In this document: piece by piece, positions 26,801 to 34,002 of the stretch | Position numbering within the stretch: the first letter of the stretch is position 1 | Layout: each line of letters opens with the position of its first letter | Assembly (NCBI GenBank): GCA_905160935.1 | Contig: CAJHZI010000646.1 | Coordinates: 848,934-912,933 of the forward strand | Length of the DNA: 64,000 bases | Origin: Enchytraeus crypticus | Lineage: Eukaryota; Annelida; Clitellata; Enchytraeida; Enchytraeidae | Direction of reading: 5' to 3' | Translations under genes and position numbers: made by a program | Notes under the pieces: generated by a model | What the model saw: the letters and a program-made list of their open reading frames with translations, nothing else | What the model was told of the DNA's origin: nothing | Database searches by the model: none

Positions 26801-29800
26801 ATTTTACTATATTTTAGGTATTAAGAGGATATCATTTATGAACAGACAATTACTTCAAAGAAACTCTGCTTGTGTCTTCATTAAATTAATATAGTATATT
26901 AGATGTTGCTGTATATGCCTGGGTCGATGCAATCCTGTTTTACCTGATGGTTTAAGCTTATAAAATATTGAGTAAAACATTAATTTTTACTGCCAGTACC
27001 AGAATTCGCAGTCTTTATTTTCTACGGTCTGATCTTCCTTATCTCATCAATTAATCAAACTGTAACGACAAATGGAGAATTGTTTTCTTGATTAGACTGA
27101 AATACAAGCTATTGTTTAAAATATAAATTTTCTTGATCTCGGTTTTGACCTTATTATTAAAGCAGTGGATTGAGTCCGAGACTAGAGAACGGTCTAGGGC
27201 AATAGACATGACGTCTAGATTATTCAGTAATAGTACTTAACGCAACCTGATGCCCATTGTTAAAGAAAAACACAGCTTCTGATTTAATTTTCCTTCATTC
27301 CCTTCATTTTGTATTTCACTGAGGGACTATAACTCGACTTTACGAATCATTGATGCTTTAAAAAGGTAAATCTGGTAAAGCCGATGTTAAAGTCAGTTTA
27401 CTCACTCGAATGCGATGTCAGTGACGAGCGAGCCCAGGATTTGAACCCAGCACATACTAATCCGCGGTCGAGTATCTTACCGACTTTGCCACTGGCTCCA
27501 GCCGGGACTCAAATTAAGGTGGACTCAAATTTGTGGCATTCAAGACTGGACGTGGGCATAAATTTAATTAATTTAATTTAAAATTTGTTTATTCATTTCA
27601 CATACTACAATTTTCAATTACAACCAGTACATGTGAAAATAAAAGGGCATAATGGTCCGAAGACACTAACATGTGACCTGTGAAAAAAAGAACAATGGAA
27701 TAAAATATTACAGAATGTTAAACTTTACAGCATTTGTTTGCTCTAAGATGCTCCTAGCATTAATGTAGACGCATACAGGCTAATTAGCCTAAATCACTAA
27801 CTTCACAGCAGTCAATCACATGATATAGCCCTTCAACCTGATAAAACACAATTTAATTTCATTTACACTAACTATAACCTTAGCGCAGAGAGGATTTGAG
27901 ACCGTCCATTCCTATCCCAATCCTAGTTAAACAGAGATTCAAGGGAAGATGATGATGATGATGATGATGAACTGTAACCGTAGCTCTGATTGTACTTAAC
28001 AGCTGCATCTAGACTGAGAGCTAACAGTTGTGGCCTTCAGGGCTCCGTCAGGGTCTTCACTAAACCTGACTCCAGACGGCGCTCCTGTCACGGTCACGTG
28101 AGCGACTGGAGCGACAGGATCTGTGGCTCCAGAGCCAGGCTGAGGCTAAGGCTCGAGGGGCTCTGTGACGTCACTGACTCCTCTGTGGAAATGAGGACAC
28201 CCGGTGCCTATAACATTCTCCGTAGTGTGGAAGACAACGGCACCGGAAGCGATTCAGCGGGACTGTTTTCCGGTAAGATTTAGCTCTAGGTTTAACCGAC
28301 ATTGGCTGGAGCCAATGGCAATGTAGGCAAGAGTAAGATATTCGACCGCGGATAAGTATGTGCGGGGCTCAAATCTTGGGCTCGCCCGTCACTGACATTG
28401 CTTTCCAGTGAGGAAATTGAATTAATATTAGATTTACCAGCTTATGTATGCCTGATTTTCCTTTAGATATTTTTTTCGGGGAAACGATTATAATCTCATA
28501 GGTACGGGTAAGATTTCAGAAGAGAGGCATTAAATTATGTTATCAGAGTCTCAGGTTTTCTGCAGGTGGCGAGTGTGAGTCACAGGTTTTCTCCAGTTGA
28601 CAAGTGTTGATCACAGGTTTTCTCCAAGTAGCGAGTGTAGGTCGCTGGTTTTCTCCAGGCGGCAAGTGTTAGTCTCAAGTTTTCTCTAGATGGCAAGAGT
28701 GGATCACTTGTTTTCTCCAGGTGTCGAGTGTGGGTCACAGATTTTCTCTAGGTGACGAGTGTGGGTCACTAGTTTTCTCCAGATGGCGAGTGTGGATCAC
28801 AGCTAGGTTTTTCTCCAATTAGCGAGTAGTGAGCTCAACGGGAGTTGATCTCCGATGGGGTTTCGTTACCCCAAAGCCTGCAGAGATGCCTGAATTCGGA
28901 CACAACAAGGGAACTCCAGGCTATTGCCTCTAATTACATGACCAGTGTTAACTTCAGCTTCAATAGTTTATTTTATAGAGTTTTTGTCTTCCTAATTTCT
29001 TGATATACATGTATTGCAGCATTTGACTTTTCTCTGTCCATGGAACACGTAACAGCCTACGACAGCAAAACAGTTCAAAAATTTTACTTTTAACCAGTTC
29101 ATGTACTTTGCAGAATTCATCTGCTCATCATATCAGAAATTAGACGAGCGATCCGCCTTACTAATCACCAGGACCTCGTCCAGCCGTCCTGCCATCTACA
29201 GCTGTTGGGTAAGTTATGATCAGCTGTTGTGTAAGTTACGATCAGCTGTTGTGTAAGTTATGATCAGCTGTTGGGTAAGATATGATCAGCTGGTGGATAA
29301 GATATGATCAGCTGTTGGGTAAGTTATGATCAGCTGTTAGGTAAGATATGATCAGCTGTTGGGTAAGATATGATCAGCTGTTTGGCAAGTTATGATCGGC
29401 TGTTGGGTAAGATATAATCAGCTGCTGGATAAGATATGATCAGCTGCTTGTTTAGAAATGTCATATAGTAGAGTTCTACAATCTAAATGCAGTAGCCTAT
29501 AGTGTTCATTCAGCATATATGGACGAGGGGTTGAGAGTTGGGAAGGGGCTGAGCGCCAAATTTGGAGAGGCTTAGCCACTTAGGCCCTTCCTACTCTCGG
29601 CCCTTCTGCCACTGGGTAGATAATCTCTCTCTCTCTCTCTGTCTCTCTCGCTGCACTGCCTACTGGCAGGTCCATGGTATGTAACGCCTCCACTCTTCTT
29701 TGTCTTCCGTTTTCCTCGTCATGTGTACATATCAGTGGAACTTTAAATCATCTAGCAATACTCATTCTTGTTATATAGGCCTACAATATTCTTGATGGAT

Positions 29801-31823
29801 TCCGATTATGACGAGGTGATCCACCTACGCCTTCCTCAGCTTCGATATACATTTACTGGGCAGGGGCGTCATTCCCTGAAATAACTCTCCTGTTTATCCT
29901 GCGATAATATAGCATTAAAATTGTCATTAATAGCATATCGTACAGTATAATGCGTAATATTTTCTTCTTGAAGGCGCTTTAGTCTACATGTATATGTACG
30001 CGAGTGGTTTACTTGATGCGCGGGTATTTGATAGGCACAGTCGTATCATGCTGTGTGTAATGACTGCATGTAGGTCATCATAACCTATATGTAGGTCATC
30101 ATAACCTGTAGTCGTATCATACTGTGTGTAATGACTGCATGTAGGTCATCATAACCTACAGTTGTATCACACTGTATGTAATGACTGCATGTAGATCATC
30201 ATAACCTACAGTTGTATCATACTGTGTGTAATGGCTGCATGTAGGTCATCATAACCTACAGTTGTATCGTACTGTGTGTAATGACTGCATGTAGGTCATC
30301 ATAACCTATCCGGAACGTGACTCCTATACTCCCTGGCGTGAAGTTTACCTGCTGCCTAAAGCTCAGTGTGGCAGTATCGAGGACGTCTCTGACATCAGTC
30401 GTCAATCTGCCATACTCGCTCTCTATACCGAAAGAGGTTCGTATATTTTTATTTAAGAATAAAACTAGTGTTTGAAATTTAGCCACTGATTAAGTACTTT
30501 CACTTGAAAGTGCTTCAGTAGTGGTTTAGTATTACTGTTTCAAGCCATTTAAGATTATATTCAAGTTGACCTCGACGGGAATCGAATCTTGAGCCTTTTC
30601 TTGTGCAGGAAACAAAGCCTTATTTGATTTTGAAGAAAATGCACGATATTTATTATGAGAACTTTCAAACTAGGAAAAGACTTGAAAGAAGTCTAAGTTT
30701 TAGTATCTTGAAATCTTGGACTTCGTCAAATTCTTTAGCCAACTTTAGACAGGTCTTTATATTATAACAGCAATATCATGATGGTCGCTGTTACTTAACG
30801 TGGTTTAAAAACAACGATCAACAAGTTGTCGACAGTAAACCTACATATTAATAAGTATACTAACTTCTCGCCGCTCTCAGTTCACTTATAATTACGGAAC
30901 AGGAGCTCGATATAAAACTTCTTGCTAGATCGTTATAATTATGTTTCAATATTTAATTTTAGATGAAGTAGGTAAATTGCCTTCAAAGACTCTAAAGTTG
31001 TTTTAAAGAGTGTTTAAACTGCAGATCTGAACGAATCGTGCAACTTGAATTTGCAGATTCTTCAAAGGGGCATACTAAGCGTCTTCAAATCAAGGCTACA
31101 TCAGAACTGGAAGCCAAGTTTATGATTCCTCTAATTGGATCCGAATATTAACAGCAAAGACATATGGCACTGCCATTGGTACAGCACATTTTCCCTCTAA
31201 GCTTTTCGTTCCACTATGCACCACAATTCCATTCACTGATCAATCAGTAAGAATTTAACGCCCGGTCACTCGGACACCAGGCAATATCAGGGACGACATC
31301 TATAATTGATCCATAATCTTACTGCGTATGGGCCTAATTGACACAGCAAACGTGGTGGGTCCTTTGGTGGATTTTGGGTTCAAAAATTAGTTTTAACAAA
31401 TTTAACACCTATCCTACTCTTAACTGCGGCGCTTCCACTAGCCATACTTAAGTTCATTGCGTATTCTAGGACAACAGCGTAATTCCAAAGTGCTTGTGTC
31501 CTTGTGCCTGTTATCTTAGTGCTTGCATACAAAACCCTGACCGCAGTGTTCTGTTGATAGATGTTGTAGAGCGACACTGTACTTCACGGTCTCGCTCCAC
31601 ACCTCAACCCGGGGCAGAAATTCCTGTAGACAACGTCGATCAACCACAGGTAGATCTGAACAATCAGGAGGATTACCCATCGCAGTCGTACATCAGCAAT
31701 AGGATAGAAAACGGGCGAGAAATGTGGCAGAGGAGTGCAGCTAACATGTCTACTAATAAATGCTTGCTCGCAAACTCTTTAGCATCAATTATAACGGTAC
31801 TTGTGGTGTCCACGGTGCGATAG
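10723..31823 (+). CDS. Gene A: secreted or GPI/TM-anchored protein with two CxFP modules flanking a ShKT domain (11 exons, 5' partial)
   Basis: Eleven exons (10723-11050, 18275-18381, 19857-19948, 22348-22474, 24145-24258, 24975-25176, 26697-26794, 28003-28272, 29114-29208, 30295-30436, 31570-31823) join with matching phases into 608 codons plus stop. The order is a CTFP-type cysteine module, a ShKT domain, a second CRFP-type module and a hydrophobic C-terminus. The module pattern (CxFP, a xGxW, spaced cysteines, a 'F-x-C ... LLIT ... CW' block) resembles the DUF7042-DUF7045 group of extracellular invertebrate proteins as I remember it. Equivalent exons of the two modules keep the same phases (CxFP exon 1 to 2; FxC exon 1 to 0; following exon 0 to 1), which suggests an internal duplication. 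No start codon or signal peptide was found upstream of 10723, so one or more 5' exons are missing. The exact function is unknown. The second module is firmer than the first. Confidence 0.62.
11080..11275. repeat. (AT)n then (GT)n microsatellite
   Basis: About 165 bp of TA repeats and a short GT tract, starting about 30 bp after the gene A exon donor at 11050. Confidence 0.8.
11640..11765 (+). repeat. Family D relative (degraded)
   Basis: 'cagcacgattagagtgctac' and 'accaaatccaaactgacata' are shared with 5665 and 44950. Confidence 0.35.
13292..13336. repeat. (TTAG)n microsatellite
   Basis: 'gttagttagttagttag' repeats. Confidence 0.6.
14935..15328 (-). mobile_element. Non-LTR retrotransposon 3' end (same family)
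   Basis: The minus strand encodes MERISWTQKITNEEVLVRVG and KSWIGHILRWGS followed by VIEGRMEGKK, so it is the same tail as at 18675. It is broken by frameshifts and lies in an intron of gene A. Confidence 0.68.
18275..18381 (+). CDS. Gene A exon 2: short cysteine-containing module exon
   Basis: The acceptor is GCAG ending at 18274 and the donor is GTTTAG at 18382. The entry phase is 2 and the exit phase 1, as required by its neighbours at 11050 and 19857. The 35 codons include SECVHGDGMVFSFPSPVCSP, a 'C-x-G-D-G-x-x-F-x-F ... C' pattern like the cysteine-framed strands of DUF704x-type domains. All of it is open only in this frame, and the donor is weak. Confidence 0.42.
18575..18671. repeat. 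(AT)n microsatellite at a retroposon 3' end
   Basis: A TA tract ending directly at the LINE fragment 18675-19130. Confidence 0.75.
18675..19130 (-). mobile_element. Non-LTR retrotransposon 3' end (same family)
   Basis: An open 140-codon stretch encodes TLLYGCETWTLRKEDTRKAG, MERISWTQKVLNEEVLERVD, RKESWIGHIL, LLKEVIEGRREGNRGRGRP and a MLDDLK motif. This is the C-terminal tail typical of animal non-LTR endonuclease-RT proteins. It lies in an intron of gene A, antisense. Confidence 0.72.
19440..19720 (+). repeat. Family B dispersed repeat with (GAT)n tail
   Basis: A full-length representative: 'cgtgttcgggttgtttgacg', 'gcattcggttggtgagcgcc', 'gaaattgctacaaaaattta', 'gaggatttgagacaatctat', 'actgggattcaagggaggac', then gatgatgatgatga. 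It is non-coding and possibly a SINE with a trinucleotide tail. Confidence 0.6.
19857..19948 (+). CDS. Gene A exon 3: 'LQCW' block of module 1
   Basis: The acceptor is ACAG ending at 19856, and the strong donor GTGAGT starts at 19949. Phase is 1 in and 0 out. It encodes LQCWSSWKEDAHMFIVLSSS, the counterpart of the FICSSYQ...LLIT exon at 29114 in module 2. The two exons have the same phases and nearly the same length (92 against 95 nt), which supports module duplication. Confidence 0.5.
20425..20480 (-). repeat. Family C short repeat
   Basis: The minus strand reads 'cgtccctggcatcatccctg' followed by 'gatgaggaaacggacgttaa'. It is shared with 35246, 39480 and 40235. Confidence 0.45.
20590..20870 (+). 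repeat. Family B repeat with expanded (GAT)n/(GAA) tail
   Basis: The family-B body at 20590-20700 is followed by about 170 bp of GAT with GAA interruptions. Confidence 0.6.
21535..21682 (-). repeat. tRNA-derived SINE (family S)
   Basis: It is a full-length copy, read on the minus strand: 'ctggagccagtggcgatgtg', the B-box 'gggttcaaatcctgagct', then 'cactgatttcgctttcg'. It lies in a gene A intron. Confidence 0.6.
21890..22045 (+). repeat. Second tRNA-related SINE-like repeat
   Basis: 'ttgtggcgtatcgatgaagt' (A-box-like) is followed by 'tagggttcaagcctaattc' (B-box-like) 46 bp later. It resembles family S in layout but diverges in sequence, and 56113-56245 is intermediate. Confidence 0.4.
22348..22474 (+). 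CDS. Gene A exon 4: end of module 1 (tentative)
   Basis: The frame is open between acceptor CCACAG (ending 22347) and donor GTATGG (22475), with phase 0 in and 1 out as expected from the module-2 counterpart at 30295. It encodes TEVTWYFSP and RSVRLMLNRS, which parallel YTPWREVYLL and SAILALYTER in module 2. A GTAAGT lies inside at about 22391 and could be an alternative donor. Support is mainly phase and position. Confidence 0.38.
23760..24144. repeat. Minisatellite built from the ShKT exon acceptor
   Basis: At least six copies of 'gacacaggtctatgctatga' (last intron bases, AG and first exon bases) alternate with (TTG)n tracts. The real exon start at 24145 is the last copy. Confidence 0.75.
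24145..24258 (+). CDS. Gene A exon 5: ShKT domain
   Basis: The acceptor is CACAG ending at 24144 (an alternative CAG ends at 24138 and keeps the frame). The donor is a consensus GTGAGT at 24259. Phase is 1 in and 1 out. Thirty-seven residues carry six cysteines with spacing 6-8-11-3-2, including CHQHAASGRC, NYCKRSCGLC and a leading CYDD, which is the ShKT signature. ShKT domains are found as modules in many secreted proteins and alone do not imply a toxin. The preceding 380 bp is made of repeats of this exon's own start. Confidence 0.8.
24975..25176 (+). CDS. Gene A exon 6: CRFP/QGSW module (DUF7044-like)
   Basis: The acceptor is ACAAG ending at 24974 (a poor polypyrimidine tract) and the donor is GTATGT at 25177. 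Phase is 1 in and 2 out. It encodes ECRFPADLQGSWSYY, then HETIFIRADN, SLSLRGDYVCK and NYYKLFSSYNNG. The C-x-F-P-x-x-L-x-G-x-W start followed by strands and a further cysteine matches the N-terminal module of DUF7044-type proteins as I recall them. The split codon at the donor is completed as Cys by the next exon. Confidence 0.68.
25177..25420. repeat. Direct and inverted copies of the CRFP exon donor end
   Basis: 'agctataacaacggatggta' from the exon end recurs at about 25213-25226 and 25373-25392. It also occurs inverted at 25233-25250 within a hairpin covering 25190-25270. Confidence 0.7.
26030..26260 (+). repeat. Family B dispersed repeat
   Basis: It has 'gctgtgtccgggtcgctgaa', 'ggcattcagttgatgagcgc' and a 'gggattcaatggaagatgat' end. 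Confidence 0.55.
26697..26794 (+). CDS. Gene A exon 7: linker with two cysteines
   Basis: The acceptor is CACAG ending at 26696 and the strong donor GTAAGT starts at 26795. Phase is 2 in and 1 out. The codon across the junction is TG|T, giving the CSIVDHSFELCDFKTEHS stretch. It fits between the CRFP exon and the next cysteine-rich exon in phase and content. Confidence 0.58.
27362..27502 (-). repeat. tRNA-derived SINE (family S)
   Basis: A nearly complete copy. On the minus strand it has 'ggctggagccagtggcaaag', 'gggttcaaatcctgggctcg' and the 'gtaaactgactttaacatcg' tail. Confidence 0.62.
27885..27970 (+). repeat. Family B 3' end with (GAT)n
   Basis: It runs from 'gagaggatttgagaccgtcc' to gatgatgatgat, ending about 30 bp before the acceptor of the exon at 28003. 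Confidence 0.5.
28003..28272 (+). CDS. Gene A exon 8: cysteine-rich module-2 core
   Basis: The acceptor is TTAACAG ending at 28002 and the strong donor GTAAGA starts at 28273. Phase is 1 in and 1 out. It contains SCGLQGSVRVF, RRRSCHGHVS, DRICGSRARLRLRLEGLCD and ends AGLFS. The C-x-x-x-G ... C ... C ... L-x-L ... C layout is like the second domain of the DUF704x group. It is GC-rich and open in only one frame over 270 nt. Confidence 0.68.
28302..28445 (+). repeat. tRNA-derived SINE (family S)
   Basis: A full copy. It has 'ggctggagccaatggcaatg' at the head, 'ggggctcaaatcttgggctc' as the B-box and 'gaggaaattgaattaata' as the tail. It starts about 30 bp after the exon ending at 28272. Confidence 0.62.
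28550..28830. repeat. Minisatellite, period about 37 bp
   Basis: The unit is close to 'ggttttctccaggtggcgag' plus 'tgtgggtcaca', about seven copies. It lies in the gene A intron after the exon ending at 28272. Confidence 0.7.
29114..29208 (+). CDS. Gene A exon 9: 'FIC ... CW' block of module 2
   Basis: The acceptor is TTTGCAG ending at 29113 and the consensus donor GTAAGT starts at 29209. Phase is 1 in and 0 out. It encodes FICSSYQKLDERSALLITR and ends AIYSCW. The donor and the last exon bases are repeated about ten times immediately downstream (29209-29455). Confidence 0.68.
29209..29455. repeat. Minisatellite built from a splice donor
   Basis: About ten copies of 'cagctgttgggtaagttatg', a 24-bp unit holding the last exon bases and GTAAGT/GTAAGA of the exon ending at 29208. 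Confidence 0.8.
29625..29890 (-). mobile_element. Retroposon 3' composite fragment
   Basis: It shares the 'accatggacctgccag' 3' box, then an additional body (the 'gaggaaggc' segment and a 'gacgcccctgcccagtaaat' block) also found at 46960-47175 and 62590-62860. It may be a non-autonomous relative of the LINE family. It lies in the gene A intron between 29208 and 30295. Confidence 0.5.
30035..30294. repeat. Minisatellite built from a splice acceptor
   Basis: Four to five copies of a 60-bp unit with 'actgcatgtaggtcatcata' and 'acctacagttgtatca'. Each contains the acceptor and start of the exon at 30295. Confidence 0.8.
30295..30436 (+). CDS. Gene A exon 10: end of module 2
   Basis: The acceptor is CATGTAG ending at 30294 and the donor is GTTCGT at 30437. 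Phase is 0 in and 1 out. It encodes VIITYPERDSYTPWREVYLL, a QCGS cysteine and SAILALYTER. The acceptor and the first exon bases (GTCATCATAACCTA) are present several times in the repeat block just upstream. Confidence 0.65.
31570..31823 (+). CDS. Gene A exon 11: C-terminus with hydrophobic tail
   Basis: The acceptor is TTGTAG ending at 31569, with phase 1 in, and the stop is TAG at 31821-31823. The encoded region is polar and low-complexity (STPQPGAEIPVDN, NQEDYPSQSYISN) and ends NKCLLANSLASIITVLVV plus six residues. A short hydrophobic extreme C-terminus suggests a GPI-anchor signal or a tail membrane segment, which is an inference. A polyadenylation signal follows at 31898. Confidence 0.65.
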
Positions 31824-31897
31824 CATCAGTAACGGACTATATCTAGCTTCATTATTTTATTTTGTCTTTAAAATATGAAAATTTAGGTATTACTGTA

Positions 31898-31903
31898 AAT
31901 AAA
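31898..31903 (+). terminator. Gene A polyadenylation signal AATAAA
   Basis: A canonical AATAAA lies 75 nt after the gene A stop codon, followed by a T-rich stretch at 31917-31950. It would give a very short 3' UTR. Confidence 0.6.
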
Positions 31904-32361
31904 TGAAATGATTTCTTCTTGTCTCAATTTTTTTAATTTCCTTTTTGTCTCTTCCTCTTCATGAGTTCTGGATTTATCAACGGTTCGTGCAAGTCCATCT
32001 TTTCGCTCATGTGCTTTATATCGGCCCAAAACTGCTAATTTGGCTAAACATTACATGACAGTGACAATTCAGTTGCGTTGTCATTTTCACTTTCTATAAA
32101 TATTTAAGTATTTCTTCAAATATTTTCACATTTATAAATATATATATATACTTAAATAACTAGTAGAAAAGAAAGCAATTTCGTCATCCAGTACATCATG
32201 CACCGTTTAGAAATGAACGCCATTTTCTCAAAAGAAGACGAATTTATCAGTCAGACTAGAATAAATCAGAAGGACTAGCACCTTTAGTATGATCAGTGTG
32301 CTCAACAAAATGCTCTCCACAAAATCATTTAGAAATATTTAATATTTAATCTTTAAGCAAA

Positions 32362-32500
32362 AAAAGATAAAGCTAATGTTAACGTTAGTTTTCTCACTCG
32401 AAAGTGATGTCCGTGATGGGCGAGCCAAGAATTTGAACTTTGCACATACTGATCTGCAGTCGAATAACTTACCGACAACGATGTCGGTAAGTTAATGTGG
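32362..32500 (-). repeat. Family S SINE with rearranged 5' end
   Basis: The body and tail match the family, but the head ends in a perfect 12-bp inverted repeat with a 6-nt spacer (32465-32494) in place of the usual 'ggctggagccagtggcga'. It lies in the short gap between the convergent genes A and B. Confidence 0.6.
32465..32494. repeat. Perfect 12-bp inverted repeat, 6-nt spacer
   Basis: 'taacttaccgac', spacer aacgat, 'gtcggtaagtta'. It is at the head of a family S SINE. Confidence 0.85.
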
Positions 32501-32622
32501 CGAAGTACTATACAAATTATACTGTTTTGTCAAATAGTAATTAAGATTTCTCACTGCAGTACATGTAAGTTTTACAGTATAATATATTAGAATACTCTAC
32601 ATCAATTGTAATTCCGTTAGAT

Positions 32623-32628
32623 TTTATT
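32623..32628 (-). terminator. Candidate gene B polyadenylation signal
   Basis: TTTATT on the plus strand gives AATAAA on the minus strand about 250 nt after the gene B stop. In this AT-rich DNA the hexamer alone is weak evidence. Confidence 0.35.
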
Positions 32629-32875
32629 TTACTCACAACACCATTACATCTTTAACCGTATTATATTTTAAAATCACAAGCCAAAAATCAGACATACCAA
32701 AATACAACTAAGAGTAAATATCCTAACGTGACAAAGACAAACCCAGTATAATGTCAATTTGTTAGCCAAAAGCCAAAATTTAAATGCTAAAGGCCTTACT
32801 ATTGTGTCATGCAATCCAGCTAATAAATACGACACTATCACTGTCCAATATACAATTAAGTTTGAATGTTTCTAT

Positions 32876-34002
32876 CTACTTGGGCTCGTCCATTTTAAAC
32901 AGCGGTTCAAACTGCATGTGCTCAAACAAGTGGCCCTGTGGGTCATCATGCCCTTCAATTTCCTGCGATTCAACTCCTTCCGATAGTCTGACTCGCTTAA
33001 CGACCGAATGGACATCAGTATCAGCCTCTCTCTTCTGGCCACCTATTGTTGCAGTCTGTTTAACCTCTCCCGCATGCTCCACCGATACGCTTGATGATCT
33101 TACAGCGTTTAGATCAGATGCTGCCTGACGAGCACTGCCGTTAGCTCCGGGCTCTTTAGCTGTACCGCTCACACTCTTTGCCACGGGTGGGCCACTGGAA
33201 CGACTGAATGTTTCAATATCTTGGAACGACTTCTTGTACGCAACGAAGGCTCGCCAGAGTTTTGTCGCCACCTCTCTCTTCTTTCTAGCGTGTTCAACGC
33301 TCGCAGGAGTGGCACTGCCCTCTGCCCAACCATTACCAGTTCTTCTCAGATCATCCTTCAGCGAAGACAACAGCATGCCCATCGACTGAGTGGCGGCAAG
33401 TAATTTCTCCAGAATATTCCACACGTTGTTCTCGTCTATGTTCAGCACTAGCGTTACAGCCACCGCCATCGGTGCGGGTTCTGCCTGCTTCACCTCTTCA
33501 GTCAGTCGCTTGGCGGGAATGCCAACGATACTTCCTGTGGGAGTTCTGATGTAAACAACGTTGTCCTGCTGATGCACGGACTCCGCCCCACGGCTCTTCA
33601 TGATTCTCGTCTTATTCAGACTTCCCCGAGGTCTGCCGCGACTCGACGCTATCTCACGAGCAGCCGCCAGATGAGCCATTGCGCTGAATTGAGCCATCTT
33701 AACAGGAGATTCTTCTTCTGCTTCCTCCTCCTCTTCCTCCTCCTGTTCTTCTTCTTGTTCCTCTTCTTGTTCCTCCTCTTGTTCCTCTTCTTGTTTTCTT
33801 TCTTCAGCTTCAGCGGGTGACTGGGCGGGTTTTACAATGGCGGTGTCTTTCTTTATCTTAGGAGTACGCTTCATTCCACCAGGGACACTGGGTGATGACT
33901 GAGGCAGTGACGCAGTCTCTGCAAGAACCTTGGCGCAAGTGTCGATGAGCTTCTTGAGCGGCGTAGAGTCACATACATAGCATTTCCATTTGGCATCGTC
34001 AT
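32876..34002 (-). CDS. Gene B exon e (last): end of ADD and C-terminal tail
   Basis: The acceptor is CTCTGCAG above 34002 (phase 1). The start DDDAKWKCYVCDSTPLKKL completes the ADD fold (W-x-CYxC-x-x-x-PL). After it come a pure (QEEE)n/poly-Glu run (about 33720-33800), a SSRGRPRGSLNK AT-hook-like motif, a predicted helical region with NILEKLLAATQSMGMLLSSL and LWRAFVAYKKSFQDIETF, and a basic KKREV/VVKRVRL tail. The frame closes at a stop in 32876-32878. The post-ADD helices may correspond to the helical segment after the ADD domain of ATRX, which is tentative. Confidence 0.75.

Noticed and set aside
23760-30300. CRISPR-like appearance of regular repeats
   Set aside because: The repeats are contiguous or have microsatellite spacers, lie in introns of a eukaryotic gene and lack unique spacers.
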